Source: an uncultured Idiomarina sp. (GTDB lineage Bacteria > Pseudomonadota > Gammaproteobacteria > Enterobacterales > Alteromonadaceae). From it: a stretch of DNA of 64,000 nucleotides. Location: contig CAMPHF010000005.1 of the NCBI GenBank assembly GCA_946885915.1, positions 124,001 through 188,000 on the forward strand, given 5' to 3'. The notes under the pieces were generated by a model. That model made no database searches. It had not been told where the DNA came from and was given only the letters and a program-made list of their open reading frames with translations. The position numbers and the translations under genes are program-made. Position 1 is the first letter of the stretch, and each line of letters begins with the position of its first letter. Below are positions 20,475 to 30,529 of the stretch, in pieces.

Positions 20475-21446
20475 TTAGGTTTTCGGGGGCTGCAGCGCGG
20501 TAATGATGCGCTGCGCGGTGTCATGGTCTATTTGTAACGCTACCCGCACCCGTTCAATGAGTAGCGCGTTGTCATCGCCAGCCTCAGCGCGTTTGAGGAG
20601 CGCTTCAACGACCATCCTGAAATTGTCGCGCCGTTGTGCTAATTGTTCAGCAAAACCCGAAGCCAGAATACCGGCAGGTAAAGCCACCATGCCCATGCCA
20701 ATAATGGTCACCATGCTGCCAAAAAACTTGCCCCAGCCGGTAATGGGAGTGACATCGCCATAACCCACAGTTGTGAGGGTTGCCATCGCCCACCACATGG
20801 CTTCCGGAATACTGCCAAACTTATCGGGCTGCACTTTGCTTTCAATTAAGTAGATGCCACTAGAGGCTAGAATAAGCAGCACGAAAAGCACCGAAAAAGC
20901 GGCAAACAAGCTACCCGACTCGCGCTTTAACACGGTGCCCAGTATTTGCAGTGCGCGGGAGTGACGGGTGAACTTAAAAATACGGAGTAAGCGCAAGACC
21001 CTTACGAAGCGCAAGTCGAGCGTGACGAAAATACTCAGATAAAAGGGCACAATCGCAATCAGGTCAATAATCGCCATGCCACTTGTTATGTAGCGCCAAC
21101 GGGCACGCGCCGGACTTAAGTGCAAATAACGAGGAAGTTCAGGCGCACTCCAGAGGCGCAACACATACTCTAAGCTAAATACCACTACCGAGAGTAATTC
21201 GAAACGATAAAACCAAGGCCCGGCAGCGGCTTGAATCCACCCCACAGATTCTAAAATGACAGCGGCGACGTTCAAGATAATCAGCACCATCAAGCCAAAG
21301 TTAAGCCAATAGCCAAAGCTAAACCGGGCGGAGCGACCGTCTAAGACGGCGGCCAAACGGGCGGCGATTTTGTGCATGCCAACATGGGTTGGTGCTGGTG
21401 CGTTGCGGTCAATCGAGCTCGAATCGGGAGCAACGGGCGTTGTCAT
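20475..21446 (-). CDS. Voltage-gated-type potassium channel
   Basis: This ~323-residue inner-membrane protein has the six-TM Kv fold: S1-S3 in residues ~45-145, an Arg-rich S4 (LRFVRVLRLLRIFKF) and a pore loop with selectivity filter TTVGYGD between S5 and S6. The cytoplasmic C-terminal ~60 residues are helical and charged, without an RCK/TrkA_N domain. The ATG at 21446 (AAGG about 8 bp upstream) is preferred to the in-frame GTG at 21455. It is a single gene divergent from ispB. Its physiological role (K+ flux, membrane-potential control) is inferred from the family. Confidence 0.92.
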   Translation of the reverse strand: MTTPVAPDSSSIDRNAPAPTHVGMHKIAARLAAVLDGRSARFSFGYWLNFGLMVLIILNVAAVILESVGWIQAAAGPWFYRFELLSVVVFSLEYVLRLWSAPELPRYLHLSPARARWRYITSGMAIIDLIAIVPFYLSIFVTLDLRFVRVLRLLRIFKFTRHSRALQILGTVLKRESGSLFAAFSVLFVLLILASSGIYLIESKVQPDKFGSIPEAMWWAMATLTTVGYGDVTPITGWGKFFGSMVTIIGMGMVALPAGILASGFAEQLAQRRDNFRMVVEALLKRAEAGDDNALLIERVRVALQIDHDTAQRIITALQPPKT

Positions 21447-21503
21447 GCTAGCCACCTTTACCTAATCCTTGTACAATTTGACCCTTAGCTTAGCAGCGAA
21501 AAC

Positions 21504-22574
21504 ATGCAATCACTACACATGACAATATCAAGTTCTTCTGCGTCGGCAGCTAAGGCTACCGCGCAAGCCGAGTTAGACGACACTAGCCCAACTTCTGCGA
21601 TGGCGTCGCTGGCGGATGTACAACAGTTAATGGCCACAGATATGCATGGGGTAAATGCCATGATCGGTCGCCAGCTGCAATCCGACGTCGCACTTATCAA
21701 TCAGTTGGGTCTCTACATTGTCAACAGTGGTGGTAAGCGGCTACGGCCGTTGCTGGCCGTGACTGCTGCGCGTGCGGTGGGCTATCAAGGTGAGTTACAC
21801 CAAACCCTGGCGACTATTATTGAGTTCATCCACACCGCGACCTTGCTCCATGACGACGTGGTAGATGCGTCCGAATTGCGGCGCGGCAAAGAAACCGCCA
21901 ACGCCGTATTCGGCAACGAAGCCAGTGTATTAGTGGGGGATTTCCTGTATACCCGCGCATTCCAGTTAATGATCGAACTGAACTCGATGAAGGTCATGAA
22001 GATTTTGGCGGATGCCACTAACATGATTTCCGAGGGCGAAGTATTGCAGTTAATGAACTGTAATGATCCCGATACCACCGAAGCCCGCTATGATGCCGTT
22101 ATTTATGGCAAGACCGGCAAGTTGTTTGAAGCTGCAACCCAGCTTGGTGCGGTGTTAGCTGGTGAGTCGGCCGCGGTTGAATCAGCGTTAGCTGCTTATG
22201 GGCGTCATTTAGGCACCGCCTTCCAGCTCGTTGATGACTTATTAGATTACACCGCTGATGCCGAAGTGATGGGCAAGCAAGCGGGTGATGATTTGGCCGA
22301 AGGCAAGCCAACTCTGCCGCTGTTATATGCCATGTGGCATGGCAATGCGGAAGAAACTCAGCTCATTCGGCAAGCCATCGAGCAAGGTGATGGACGTGCC
22401 CAACTACAACCTATCTTGACTGCCATGCGGCGTACCGGCGCGTTAGATTATACGCGCGAACGAGCGTTAGCCGAGGCCGAGTTAGCCAAACAAGCATTAG
22501 CGGCATTACCATCGTCGCCATACCAACAAGCCTTGCTGGTATTGGCGGATATCGCGGTAGACCGAGTCGCGTAA
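21504..22574 (+). CDS. ispB: Octaprenyl diphosphate synthase
   Basis: IspB condenses isopentenyl diphosphate units onto farnesyl diphosphate to make the C40 side chain of ubiquinone/menaquinone. Both Asp-rich motifs are present (LLHDDVVD and LVDDLLDY), with NSGGKRLRP near the start and GDDLAEGKPTLP near the end. The protein is 356 residues, ~33 longer than E. coli IspB; the extra N-terminus is a Ser/Ala/Thr-rich stretch. The ATG at 21600 (MASLADVQQL) would give the standard length, but neither site has a good ribosome-binding site, so the start is uncertain. Upstream of rplU, the usual gene order. Confidence 0.94.
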   Translation: MQSLHMTISSSSASAAKATAQAELDDTSPTSAMASLADVQQLMATDMHGVNAMIGRQLQSDVALINQLGLYIVNSGGKRLRPLLAVTAARAVGYQGELHQTLATIIEFIHTATLLHDDVVDASELRRGKETANAVFGNEASVLVGDFLYTRAFQLMIELNSMKVMKILADATNMISEGEVLQLMNCNDPDTTEARYDAVIYGKTGKLFEAATQLGAVLAGESAAVESALAAYGRHLGTAFQLVDDLLDYTADAEVMGKQAGDDLAEGKPTLPLLYAMWHGNAEETQLIRQAIEQGDGRAQLQPILTAMRRTGALDYTRERALAEAELAKQALAALPSSPYQQALLVLADIAVDRVA

Positions 22575-22590
22575 CGGCCGAAAAATAGGG

Positions 22591-22619
22591 TTGTTTTTCG
22601 GTCCTAGTTCACGTAAAAT
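22591..22619 (+). promoter_or_regulatory. Promoter of rplU-rpmA
   Basis: TTGTTT (22591-22596), a 17-bp spacer and TAAAAT (22614-22619) form a good sigma-70 promoter 55 bp before rplU. The -35 lies inside an inverted repeat (GGCCGAAAAA 22576-22585 with TTTTTCGGTC 22593-22602) that could also act as a weak ispB terminator. Confidence 0.55.
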
Positions 22620-22673
22620 CCGCGCCCTGAATTAAATTTCACATCAGGCTCGAAAGAGCAATCGGAGATAAAC

Positions 22674-22985
22674 ATGTACGCAGTATTCCAAAGTGGCGGT
22701 AAGCAGCACCGTGTGTCTGAAGGCCAAATCGTCCGCCTGGAAAAGCTGGAAGCAGCCACTGGTGAAGTGGTTGAGTTCGATCAAGTATTAATGCTATCGA
22801 ACGGCGACGATGTAAAAATCGGCGCGCCTCTAGTTTCAGGTGGTGTGGTTAAAGCTGAAGTGGTCAATCATGGCCGTGGCGACAAAGTGAAAATCATCAA
22901 GTTCCGTCGTCGTAAGCATCACCGTAAACAGCAAGGTCACCGTCAGTGGTTCACCGAAGTGAAAATCACGGCAATTACAGGTTAA
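22674..22985 (+). CDS. rplU: 50S ribosomal protein L21
   Basis: This 103-residue protein matches L21 from start ([14 protein letters not shown]) to end; the C-terminal [16 protein letters not shown] basic stretch contacts 23S rRNA. A GGAG site precedes the ATG. It is co-transcribed with rpmA 16 bp downstream, the conserved arrangement. Confidence 0.99.
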   Translation: MYAVFQSGGKQHRVSEGQIVRLEKLEAATGEVVEFDQVLMLSNGDDVKIGAPLVSGGVVKAEVVNHGRGDKVKIIKFRRRKHHRKQQGHRQWFTEVKITAITG

Positions 22986-23001
22986 TAAGGAGTAACGACA
23001 G

Positions 23002-23259
23002 ATGGCACACAAGAAAGCTGGTGGTTCAACCAAAAACGGTCGTGACTCAGAAAGTAAACGTCTGGGTGTGAAGCGTTTCGGCGGCGAGTCTGTATCTGCA
23101 GGCAGCATCATTGTTCGTCAACGTGGTACTAAGTTCCACGCCGGCGACAACGTTGGCATCGGCCGCGACCACACTTTGTTCGCGTTAGCGGACGGTAAGG
23201 TTTCATTTGCGGAGAAAGGCCCACAAAACCGCAAATTCGTGAGCATCGTGACTGAGTAA
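23002..23259 (+). CDS. rpmA: 50S ribosomal protein L27
   Basis: This 85-residue protein begins [16 protein letters not shown], the L27 N-terminus that reaches the peptidyl-transferase centre. There is no N-terminal pro-extension of the Firmicute type. AAGGAG lies upstream of the ATG. It is the second gene of the rplU-rpmA operon and is followed by a terminator. Confidence 0.99.
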   Translation: MAHKKAGGSTKNGRDSESKRLGVKRFGGESVSAGSIIVRQRGTKFHAGDNVGIGRDHTLFALADGKVSFAEKGPQNRKFVSIVTE

Positions 23260-23289
23260 TACTCGGTTAACGGGCATCACGCGAAACCC

Positions 23290-23318
23290 AAAACCCCGTC
23301 CTTATGGCGGGGTTTTTT
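23290..23318 (+). terminator. Rho-independent terminator after rpmA
   Basis: Stem AAACCCCG (23291-23298) with CGGGGTTT (23308-23315), a 9-base loop and a T6 run. Confidence 0.88.
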
Positions 23319-23360
23319 AATGCTATGCTTATGATCATGAAGCTAAGAGAGTTAGGTTAA

Positions 23361-24530
<1,170 letters not shown>

Positions 24531-24538
24531 CTAAAAAT

Positions 24539-24566
24539 AGGGTAGCATTAAGCTACCCTTTTTTAT
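24539..24566 (+). terminator. Rho-independent terminator after obgE
   Basis: Stem AGGGTAGC (24539-24546) with GCTACCCT (24552-24559), ATTAA loop, then a T6 tract. Confidence 0.88.
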
Positions 24567-24586
24567 TGAAATAAGAAGCTGGTTTG

Positions 24587-25096
24587 ATGAAGATTGCACT
24601 GGTTGCCGCGATGGCAAACAATCGGGTGATTGGCAAAGATATGAAGATGCCGTGGCACCTCCCGGCTGAGTTACAACATTTCAAAAAAATCACTTTAGGT
24701 AAGCCGATCGTTATGGGTCGGGCTACTTTTGAGTCTATTGGACGGCCGCTACCCGGGCGTCGCAACATTATTATTTCGCGTACCCCAAGAACCGAGCACG
24801 ACATAGCCCAAGCCAATGCGGACGTGGTGTGGGTGACAGATCCGCAAACCGCAATAGCTGCCGCTGGCGCCGTTGACGAGCTAATGGTGATTGGTGGTGG
24901 AAAAATTTATGAAGTTTTTTTACCCCTAGCCGATCGACTTTATCTGACCAAAATCGACTTAGATGTTAGTGGGGATACGTACTTCCCAGATTATCGTAAA
25001 GCTGCGGAATGGTTGGAGATTTCCCGCGAATACCACCCACCGAGTGAGCGTAACTCTGAGGGATTTACTACTCTAATTTTCGATAGAAAATGTTAA
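24587..25096 (+). CDS. folA: Dihydrofolate reductase
   Basis: FolA reduces dihydrofolate to tetrahydrofolate with NADPH. The 169-residue protein has the substrate motif MPWHLPAELQHFK with the active-site acidic residue provided in the second helix region, the NADPH-binding MGRATFESIGRPLPGR and IGGGKIYE. The ATG at 24587 is preferred over the TTG directly before it. thyA, the enzyme that regenerates dihydrofolate, is elsewhere in this window (52947-53813). Confidence 0.97.
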   Translation: MKIALVAAMANNRVIGKDMKMPWHLPAELQHFKKITLGKPIVMGRATFESIGRPLPGRRNIIISRTPRTEHDIAQANADVVWVTDPQTAIAAAGAVDELMVIGGGKIYEVFLPLADRLYLTKIDLDVSGDTYFPDYRKAAEWLEISREYHPPSERNSEGFTTLIFDRKC

Positions 25097-25138
25097 TCAA
25101 TTGTGATTCTAATCAACTATTTACAGATATTTACACGA

Positions 25139-25167
25139 TTGATTCGAAAGATTGAGCGTAGTAATAT
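25139..25167 (+). promoter_or_regulatory. Candidate promoter of the DUF3718 gene
   Basis: TTGATT (25139-25144), a 17-bp spacer and TAATAT (25162-25167) lie ~38 bp before the ATG at 25205, in an AT-rich gap. Confidence 0.55.
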
Positions 25168-25204
25168 GGTGGCGAATATTTAATCAGTTTTATGGGAGTG
25201 AATC

Positions 25205-25579
25205 ATGAAAACAGCTTTAATCAGCACCATCGCGGTAGCTCTAGCATTGGGTGGCGTTGCGCTGAGCAAGCCTGCACAGGCAAATGAGCTGGCGTTAAGC
25301 ATGTGTACTTACGTGCAAGGCGACGACACCATGCGCATGCGCAAGAAGTTGCGTGACAGCCGTGTTCGTATTCGTGATATTTACGCTGGCGTGCAGTGCA
25401 ATGGCCAGTCGTTGTTACAGTTTGCGATGAGCAATGGCTCAAACGATGTGGGTGAATTTATTGTGCGCAGCTTGGCGCCAGAAGATTTAACTGCCAGTGG
25501 CGATTTCCAGTGGGCCCAAAGCAATGGCCATGCTGGCTCACCGATTGCCGCAGCTATTAAAGAGCGCGCTGGTCTATAA
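25205..25579 (+). CDS. Exported DUF3718-family protein
   Basis: This 124-residue protein has a signal peptide (cleavage likely after AQA, residue ~27) and a mature domain with two cysteines (LSMCTYVQGDD and GVQCNGQSLL) that could form a disulphide. The C-x-Y-V-x2-D-D, R-x-R-K-K-L and C-N-G-x-S-L-L pattern matches the DUF3718 family as I remember it, a group of small periplasmic proteins seen mainly in Alteromonadales. Function is unknown. GGGAG precedes the ATG. It is monocistronic with its own promoter and terminator. Confidence 0.8.
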   Translation: MKTALISTIAVALALGGVALSKPAQANELALSMCTYVQGDDTMRMRKKLRDSRVRIRDIYAGVQCNGQSLLQFAMSNGSNDVGEFIVRSLAPEDLTASGDFQWAQSNGHAGSPIAAAIKERAGL

Positions 25580-25623
25580 GTTAGGCAAAGCTAAACCTTA
25601 GCAAAGCGCTACTGAAGAATGCC

Positions 25624-25653
25624 AAAAGCCTGTACCTGTACAGGCTTTTTTTG
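25624..25653 (+). terminator. Rho-independent terminator after the DUF3718 gene
   Basis: Stem AAAAGCCTGTAC (25624-25635) with GTACAGGCTTTT (25638-25649) followed by T-rich sequence; the innermost pairs must open to form the loop. Confidence 0.87.
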
Positions 25654-25757
25654 TAGATGTTCATAAATTGTTACGCTTTGCACTTGTCATGACTTCGCGG
25701 CTCGGCCACACTAAGCGCCTGTAGCAATAGGCTAGCGCGGCTAGGGAATGTAAGTGC

Positions 25758-27278
25758 ATGATGCAGTTAACCTCTAAATCTTCTGATGTTGTTCACCAGA
25801 CTGCTGGTCTGGGCCTTATTTATAGTGCTCATTGGAGCGCCAAACTCCACGCCTTATTGTTGATCTTGGTTGGCTTATTTTCTGTCGTAAGCGCCGATCC
25901 CCATGAACAAAATCATGATTGCTTCGTCGATGGTATCGATACTCGGGTGCAGTGCGGTAAAGTCTGGGTACCGGAAAACTATGATGCCCCTGATGCCAAA
26001 CAAATCCCCATTCGCTATGTGGTGTTGCCAGCCGTGCAAGAGGGTGCGAAGGCTGATCCATTACTCATTTTAGCCGGGGGACCAGGCCAAGCAGCGACTG
26101 AACTCGCCGCCGGCATGAATCAAATCTTCACCGAAGTCCGCAAGCAGCGTGACATCGTCCTTATCGATCAGCGCGGTACCGGCGAATCCAACCCGTTGCA
26201 GTGTGAGCTGAGTCGAGTTGACGAGTTGGTTCAACCCGATGATGAGTTGGATTTAGCTGAAGTTGCTGCGGCGTGTTTAGCTAAATATCCAGATACGGAT
26301 ATGACCCAATATCATACCGTGAATGCGATTCGTGACTTTGAAGCGGTGCGCCAATTTCTGGGTTATCAGCAAGTGAATTTATATGGCGGTTCATACGGTA
26401 CTCGCGCCGGCTTAGTGTATCTACGCGAGGCACCTGCCGCCGTGCGTGCAGCAATCTTAGATGCGGTAGCACCTACCCAGGTTGTTATCGGCCCCTTTGG
26501 TCGGCATGGCGCTGATTCATTCGAATTGATCGTGGCGCATTGTGCGGCGCAAGCTGAATGTGCAGCTCGCTTCCCTAATCTGGGTCAAACTTACCTCGAA
26601 TTAATGGCAACGCTGGCGGCTGAGCCACCGCAGCTAGCTTTGACTGATCCGCTCACTAATGAGCCCCTGAATATTCTGATGACCGCTGGGCGTTTGAGTG
26701 GGGTGCTGAGAACGGCGCTTTATCATCCAACGACTCGGCGTCTTATTCCATTAACGATTAGTGCGGGTGTGCAGGGTAATTACCGCCCACTATTAGGCTT
26801 GATGGGTTCTATTATGCGGCAACAACCATTGTATATGGGGCTCACTTTATCGGTGTTGTGTAGTGAAGACTTGCCACGGGCAACGCCAGAACTGCTGGCT
26901 GCAGACGCCAACAACGACTTTATTGGTGGTCGTACGGCTGAGGCCTTTTTAGCACTTTGTGAGCCATGGCCGACGTTTACGCCGCCAGCCAGTTGGTCGG
27001 CACCGGTGGTGAGCGATATTCCCACTTTGCTACTTTCAGGTGGACTAGACCCGGTAACGCCGCCGGCCTGGGGTGACTTAGCAGCGCAAACCTTGAGCAA
27101 TAGTACGCATTTAGTTGCACCTTATGGTGCCCACACGATTGCATCGCACACCTGTGCGAACCGTTTGTTAGCAACCTTTTTGGATACTTTAGATGGCGCG
27201 GCGCTCGATAGCAGTTGTTTAACGCAGCAAAAAGCGCCGTTACCCTTTGTGCGAAATGTGAATGGCGCGGGGATGTAG
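25758..27278 (+). CDS. Exported alpha/beta-hydrolase, S33 (prolyl/tripeptidyl aminopeptidase-like)
   Basis: This 506-residue protein has an N-terminal hydrophobic segment (~residues 30-48) and an alpha/beta-hydrolase fold: oxyanion region LAGGPGQAA, DQRGTGES, nucleophile elbow YGGSYGTR, and a C-terminal TAP-like part with LLSGGLDPVTPP (acid) and the terminal APYGAHTIASH (catalytic His). Several cysteine pairs suit a periplasmic location. Relatives release N-terminal peptides from substrates, often proline-containing. The ABC transporter genes start 2 bp after its stop, so the three genes form one unit. The start (ATG 25758 or 25761) is uncertain by one codon. Confidence 0.87.
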   Translation: MMQLTSKSSDVVHQTAGLGLIYSAHWSAKLHALLLILVGLFSVVSADPHEQNHDCFVDGIDTRVQCGKVWVPENYDAPDAKQIPIRYVVLPAVQEGAKADPLLILAGGPGQAATELAAGMNQIFTEVRKQRDIVLIDQRGTGESNPLQCELSRVDELVQPDDELDLAEVAAACLAKYPDTDMTQYHTVNAIRDFEAVRQFLGYQQVNLYGGSYGTRAGLVYLREAPAAVRAAILDAVAPTQVVIGPFGRHGADSFELIVAHCAAQAECAARFPNLGQTYLELMATLAAEPPQLALTDPLTNEPLNILMTAGRLSGVLRTALYHPTTRRLIPLTISAGVQGNYRPLLGLMGSIMRQQPLYMGLTLSVLCSEDLPRATPELLAADANNDFIGGRTAEAFLALCEPWPTFTPPASWSAPVVSDIPTLLLSGGLDPVTPPAWGDLAAQTLSNSTHLVAPYGAHTIASHTCANRLLATFLDTLDGAALDSSCLTQQKAPLPFVRNVNGAGM

Positions 27279-27280
27279 CA

Positions 27281-28015
27281 ATGATTTCAGTGCAACAACT
27301 GCGAAAAAGTTTTGGTAACGTCCAAGCCTTAGAAGATTTAAGTTTTCAAGCCGAAGACGGCCAGATCACCGGGCTGTTAGGGCCTAATGGAGCCGGTAAA
27401 ACCACGGCGTTGCGGATCATCTATGGGCTGCTAAAGGCCGATAGCGGCCGCGCGTTAATTGATCAGGTAGATGCGGTGCAAGAACCACTCGCCGCCCGGC
27501 GTCAGATTGGTATTTTCCCGGACAAGTTTGGCCTGTATGAACGGCTGACTGCGCGCGAGCAAATTGCTTACTTTGCCGCGCTTCACGGCTTACATGGTAG
27601 TGCTGCGCAGACCGCGGTTCAGCATGTCATCGAGCGATTAGATATGAGCGCCATTGCCGATCGGCGTAGCACCGGATTTTCCCAAGGCCAACGGATGAAG
27701 GTAGCGTTGGCACAAGCGATTGTGCACCAACCCCGGCATGTTATTTTAGATGAGCCATCGCGGGGGCTCGACGTCATGAGTACCCGCATTTTGCGTGACT
27801 TATTGCGCGAGCTGAAGGCCCAAGGCGCCTGTATACTGTTCTCCTCCCATGTGATGCAGGAAGTGGCGGCGTTATGTGACCATGTCGTGGTGGTGGCCAA
27901 AGGGCGCGTTGCCGCTGCTGGCACTACAGCTGAGTTGTGTGCGCAAACGGGGGAAACGGCGTTAGAAGAGGCGTTCGTTAAAATTATCGGAACCGATGAA
28001 GGAATCGCTGCATGA
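27281..28015 (+). CDS. ABC transporter ATP-binding protein (NatA-like)
   Basis: This 245-residue ATPase has Walker A GPNGAGKTT, a signature that reads FSQGQ in place of LSGGQ, Walker B VILDEPSRGLD and the H-loop SSHVM. It resembles NatA/CcmA-type exporters of the ABC-2 class. The ATG at 27281 is chosen because it gives the standard N-terminus (MISVQQLRKSFG) and follows the hydrolase stop by 2 bp; the frame is open further upstream inside that gene. The stop overlaps the permease start by 4 bp (ATGA). Confidence 0.92.
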   Translation: MISVQQLRKSFGNVQALEDLSFQAEDGQITGLLGPNGAGKTTALRIIYGLLKADSGRALIDQVDAVQEPLAARRQIGIFPDKFGLYERLTAREQIAYFAALHGLHGSAAQTAVQHVIERLDMSAIADRRSTGFSQGQRMKVALAQAIVHQPRHVILDEPSRGLDVMSTRILRDLLRELKAQGACILFSSHVMQEVAALCDHVVVVAKGRVAAAGTTAELCAQTGETALEEAFVKIIGTDEGIAA

Positions 28016-29163
28016 GTCGTGCATTTGTAACGGTATGGCGAAAGGAACTCAAAGATGCGGTGCGTGATAAGCGCTCGGTGATGGCGGCGATGTCTTATGC
28101 GTTTTTCGGACCGGTGTTAATGGCGGTGGCATTCTTCTTTTTAGTCACCCAGTTAACCGATAGAAGTGACGTGGAAATAGACATTCAGGGCGCCCAATCG
28201 GCACCTGCGCTTATGCAGTTCTTAGAGGAGCAAGGCATAGTGGCGCGGGGCGACCAAGCTTGGCCTGAAGGCGCTCAGCCCATCACCCTCGAAATCCCCG
28301 CGCATTGGGATGAGCGCATGGCATCGGGCGAGCCCATTCGGGTGGTGTTGCGGGCCGATCGGTCGAACCAAAAACAACGCACAGATATTACGCGGGTTGA
28401 ACAGGCAGTGCAGGCTTATAGTAGTCAAGTTGCCCAGGTGCGGTTACTCACCCGCGGACTCGATCCGAGTTTGATGCAGCCAATCCGCTTAGTTGAGCAA
28501 GACTTGGCAACCAAAGGCTCGCGCGCCGCTATTTTGCTCGGTGGGGTATTGGTCTTTATTTTACTCTCGGTGTTTTGGTCGGGCATGAACGTGGCGATTG
28601 ATATTAGTGCCGGTGAGCGCGAGCGCCATTCGTTAGAGTTACTGCTGTCGCAGCCGCTCTCAACTACCTCACTGGTGCTTGGTAAAACGCTTACCGCAGC
28701 TAGTTTTGCAGTGTTTGGCGCAGTATTGAGCGTGGTGTTAATGCCGCTGGTATTTCAGTTTGTACCGCTGGCCCAAATTGGCATGAGTGTGACCTTTGGT
28801 TGGGTCACGCTGGTCACTATGGTGTTAATGCTGGTGCCGTTGGCATTGCTGGCCACGACCATGCAGCTATTTGTGTCATTCCGGGCAAAGAGTTTCAAAG
28901 AAGCACAAACCTACATTTCATTTTTGCTGATGATACCCATGTTGGCCTCGTTCGGAATTGAGTTTGCGCGGCTTAAAAGCCAGTGGTTATATTATTTACC
29001 GCTTACTGGCCAGCATCAGGCGTTTTTGGATTTAATTAAAGGCGAGCCGGTGCAAGTAACCGCGGCTATTATTAGCTGTGTGGCTACGTTGTTGCTGGCA
29101 TGGCTGCTGTTGGTCGCCATTGCACGCATGTTACGTTCAGAAAAAACCGTGTTCGGTTTATAA
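28012..29163 (+). CDS. ABC-2 type transporter permease (NatB-like)
   Basis: This 383-residue inner-membrane protein has an N-terminal TM (~residues 25-45), a long extracytoplasmic region (~45-175) and five or six further TM segments to the C-terminus, the NatB/ABC-2_3 topology. It pairs with the ATPase at 27281-28015. NatAB of Bacillus exports Na+; the substrate here is not determined, and the tight link to an exported peptidase leaves open peptide-related export. Confidence 0.9.
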   Translation: MSRAFVTVWRKELKDAVRDKRSVMAAMSYAFFGPVLMAVAFFFLVTQLTDRSDVEIDIQGAQSAPALMQFLEEQGIVARGDQAWPEGAQPITLEIPAHWDERMASGEPIRVVLRADRSNQKQRTDITRVEQAVQAYSSQVAQVRLLTRGLDPSLMQPIRLVEQDLATKGSRAAILLGGVLVFILLSVFWSGMNVAIDISAGERERHSLELLLSQPLSTTSLVLGKTLTAASFAVFGAVLSVVLMPLVFQFVPLAQIGMSVTFGWVTLVTMVLMLVPLALLATTMQLFVSFRAKSFKEAQTYISFLLMIPMLASFGIEFARLKSQWLYYLPLTGQHQAFLDLIKGEPVQVTAAIISCVATLLLAWLLLVAIARMLRSEKTVFGL

Positions 29164-29170
29164 CGGATGG

Positions 29171-29204
29171 CTGGTAACCAAGCTGGCTTGGTTACCAGTT
29201 TAAT
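29171..29204 (+). terminator. Hairpin between the convergent ABC permease and oxidase genes
   Basis: A 13-bp inverted repeat (29171-29183 with 29186-29198, core GGTAACCAAGC/GCTTGGTTACC) spans the stop codon of the minus-strand oxidase. On the plus strand it is followed by TTTAATAATT, a modest U-tract, so it probably terminates the ABC operon. Confidence 0.55.
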
Positions 29205-30523
29205 AATTGCGCGGCTTGGTAGTAACCCCACTGGCCAAGCCGACGTAGCCCGGCAAACGGAAACTTGGGTAAGCCTGATTGATAATAGGGGAGCGCCGGT
29301 AAGGGCTCACCAATGCTCAATTGGGCTAAGCGTTTACCGGCCATACTGGTGAATGCAACCCCGGCGCCACAATACCCCATACTCGTGAAAATACCAGGTG
29401 CCGGCGAATAGACCCGCGGATAGTCATCCAGCGCGACACTTATCCAGCCACTCCAAAAATACTCTACTTGCAATGCGTCGGCGAGCTGCGGAAAGGTCTT
29501 TCTAGCCGCCGCTAATAAGTGTTGTGCATATTGCGGACGCTCTGCATCTCGGCCGTGAATAGCGCCACGTCCGCCAAATAGTAAGCGCCCGTCTGGTAAC
29601 AGCCGGAAGTAGTACTTGAGCGCCCGGGTGTCCATGAATTGATGGTCGGCACTCAGTCCCGCCGCCTGCTGTTGCGCCGCGCTTAGTGGCTGGGTCACCA
29701 TAATACTAGAAAGCACCGGCAGCGCACGGCCATGAATGCTCGGGTGCAGGTGGTTTGGGGTGTAACCATTGGTGGCAATAATCACATGCTTGGCCCGAAT
29801 ATCACCACGATTGGTTTTGAGTATGTGGTCATCGCCTTGCTGCCGCCAGCCCAGCACGCTGGTATGGGAACATAACTTAGCCCCCGCCTGTGCGGCAACA
29901 TGAGCCGTTTGCGCGGCAAAAGCCAGTGGCTGAATACCGAAGCTTTGGACAAAATGCAAAGCCGCTTTGGCGATTGGCGTGCGAATGAAAGCGGTTGCCG
30001 CTTGCGCATCATAGAGTTGGGCCTGGTCACCTAAACGCTGCAGCATCGCATGTTGACTGGCGAGCAGCGCCGCGGATTTAGCATCATGGGCGAGTTTCAA
30101 ATAACCACCACGTGCGACTTGCTGCAAGGAACGCACTGGGGTATCTACTGCCAGCAAGGCTTCAATGCGTTCGAGGGCGGCTTGTTGTTCGCTATGAATT
30201 TGCTGAGCCATGGCAAAGCCATGCTTTCGCTCCCATTGCACATAGCCCAAGCGACCGGTAGCGGGCATCACAAAACCGGCATTGCGGCCCGAGCAACCCC
30301 AAGCTAACTCATTGGCTTCGAGCACTGTCACTTCGCGCTGGTAGTCACCCGCTAGGGTGAGGGCTGCATTTAAGCCAGTATAACCGCCCCCAATTACCAC
30401 AGTTTCGCAGCGTGCCGGCAAAGTTGCACTGGCCGGCATCTGGGGCGGTTGTGATTGCGCCCAATAGCTGTTCGGGTGGGTTTGCTGAGGTAAAAGTTGT
30501 GCGTTTACGAGCGGGTCATACAT
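29192..30523 (-). CDS. FAD-dependent amine oxidoreductase (PuuB-like)
   Basis: This 443-residue flavoprotein of the DAO family has the Rossmann motif VVIGGGYTGLNAALTLA (residues ~42-58), the GCSGRNAGFV segment and, near the C-terminus, the second FAD-binding region GIFTSMGYCGAGVAFT. The overall pattern resembles gamma-glutamylputrescine oxidase (PuuB), which acts on N-acylated polyamines, but no other puu genes are present, so the substrate is uncertain. It lies 6 bp downstream of the GNAT gene in the same unit. ATG start at 30523. Confidence 0.85.
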   Translation of the reverse strand: MYDPLVNAQLLPQQTHPNSYWAQSQPPQMPASATLPARCETVVIGGGYTGLNAALTLAGDYQREVTVLEANELAWGCSGRNAGFVMPATGRLGYVQWERKHGFAMAQQIHSEQQAALERIEALLAVDTPVRSLQQVARGGYLKLAHDAKSAALLASQHAMLQRLGDQAQLYDAQAATAFIRTPIAKAALHFVQSFGIQPLAFAAQTAHVAAQAGAKLCSHTSVLGWRQQGDDHILKTNRGDIRAKHVIIATNGYTPNHLHPSIHGRALPVLSSIMVTQPLSAAQQQAAGLSADHQFMDTRALKYYFRLLPDGRLLFGGRGAIHGRDAERPQYAQHLLAAARKTFPQLADALQVEYFWSGWISVALDDYPRVYSPAPGIFTSMGYCGAGVAFTSMAGKRLAQLSIGEPLPALPYYQSGLPKFPFAGLRRLGQWGYYQAAQLLNW

Positions 30524-30529
30524 GGCGTT

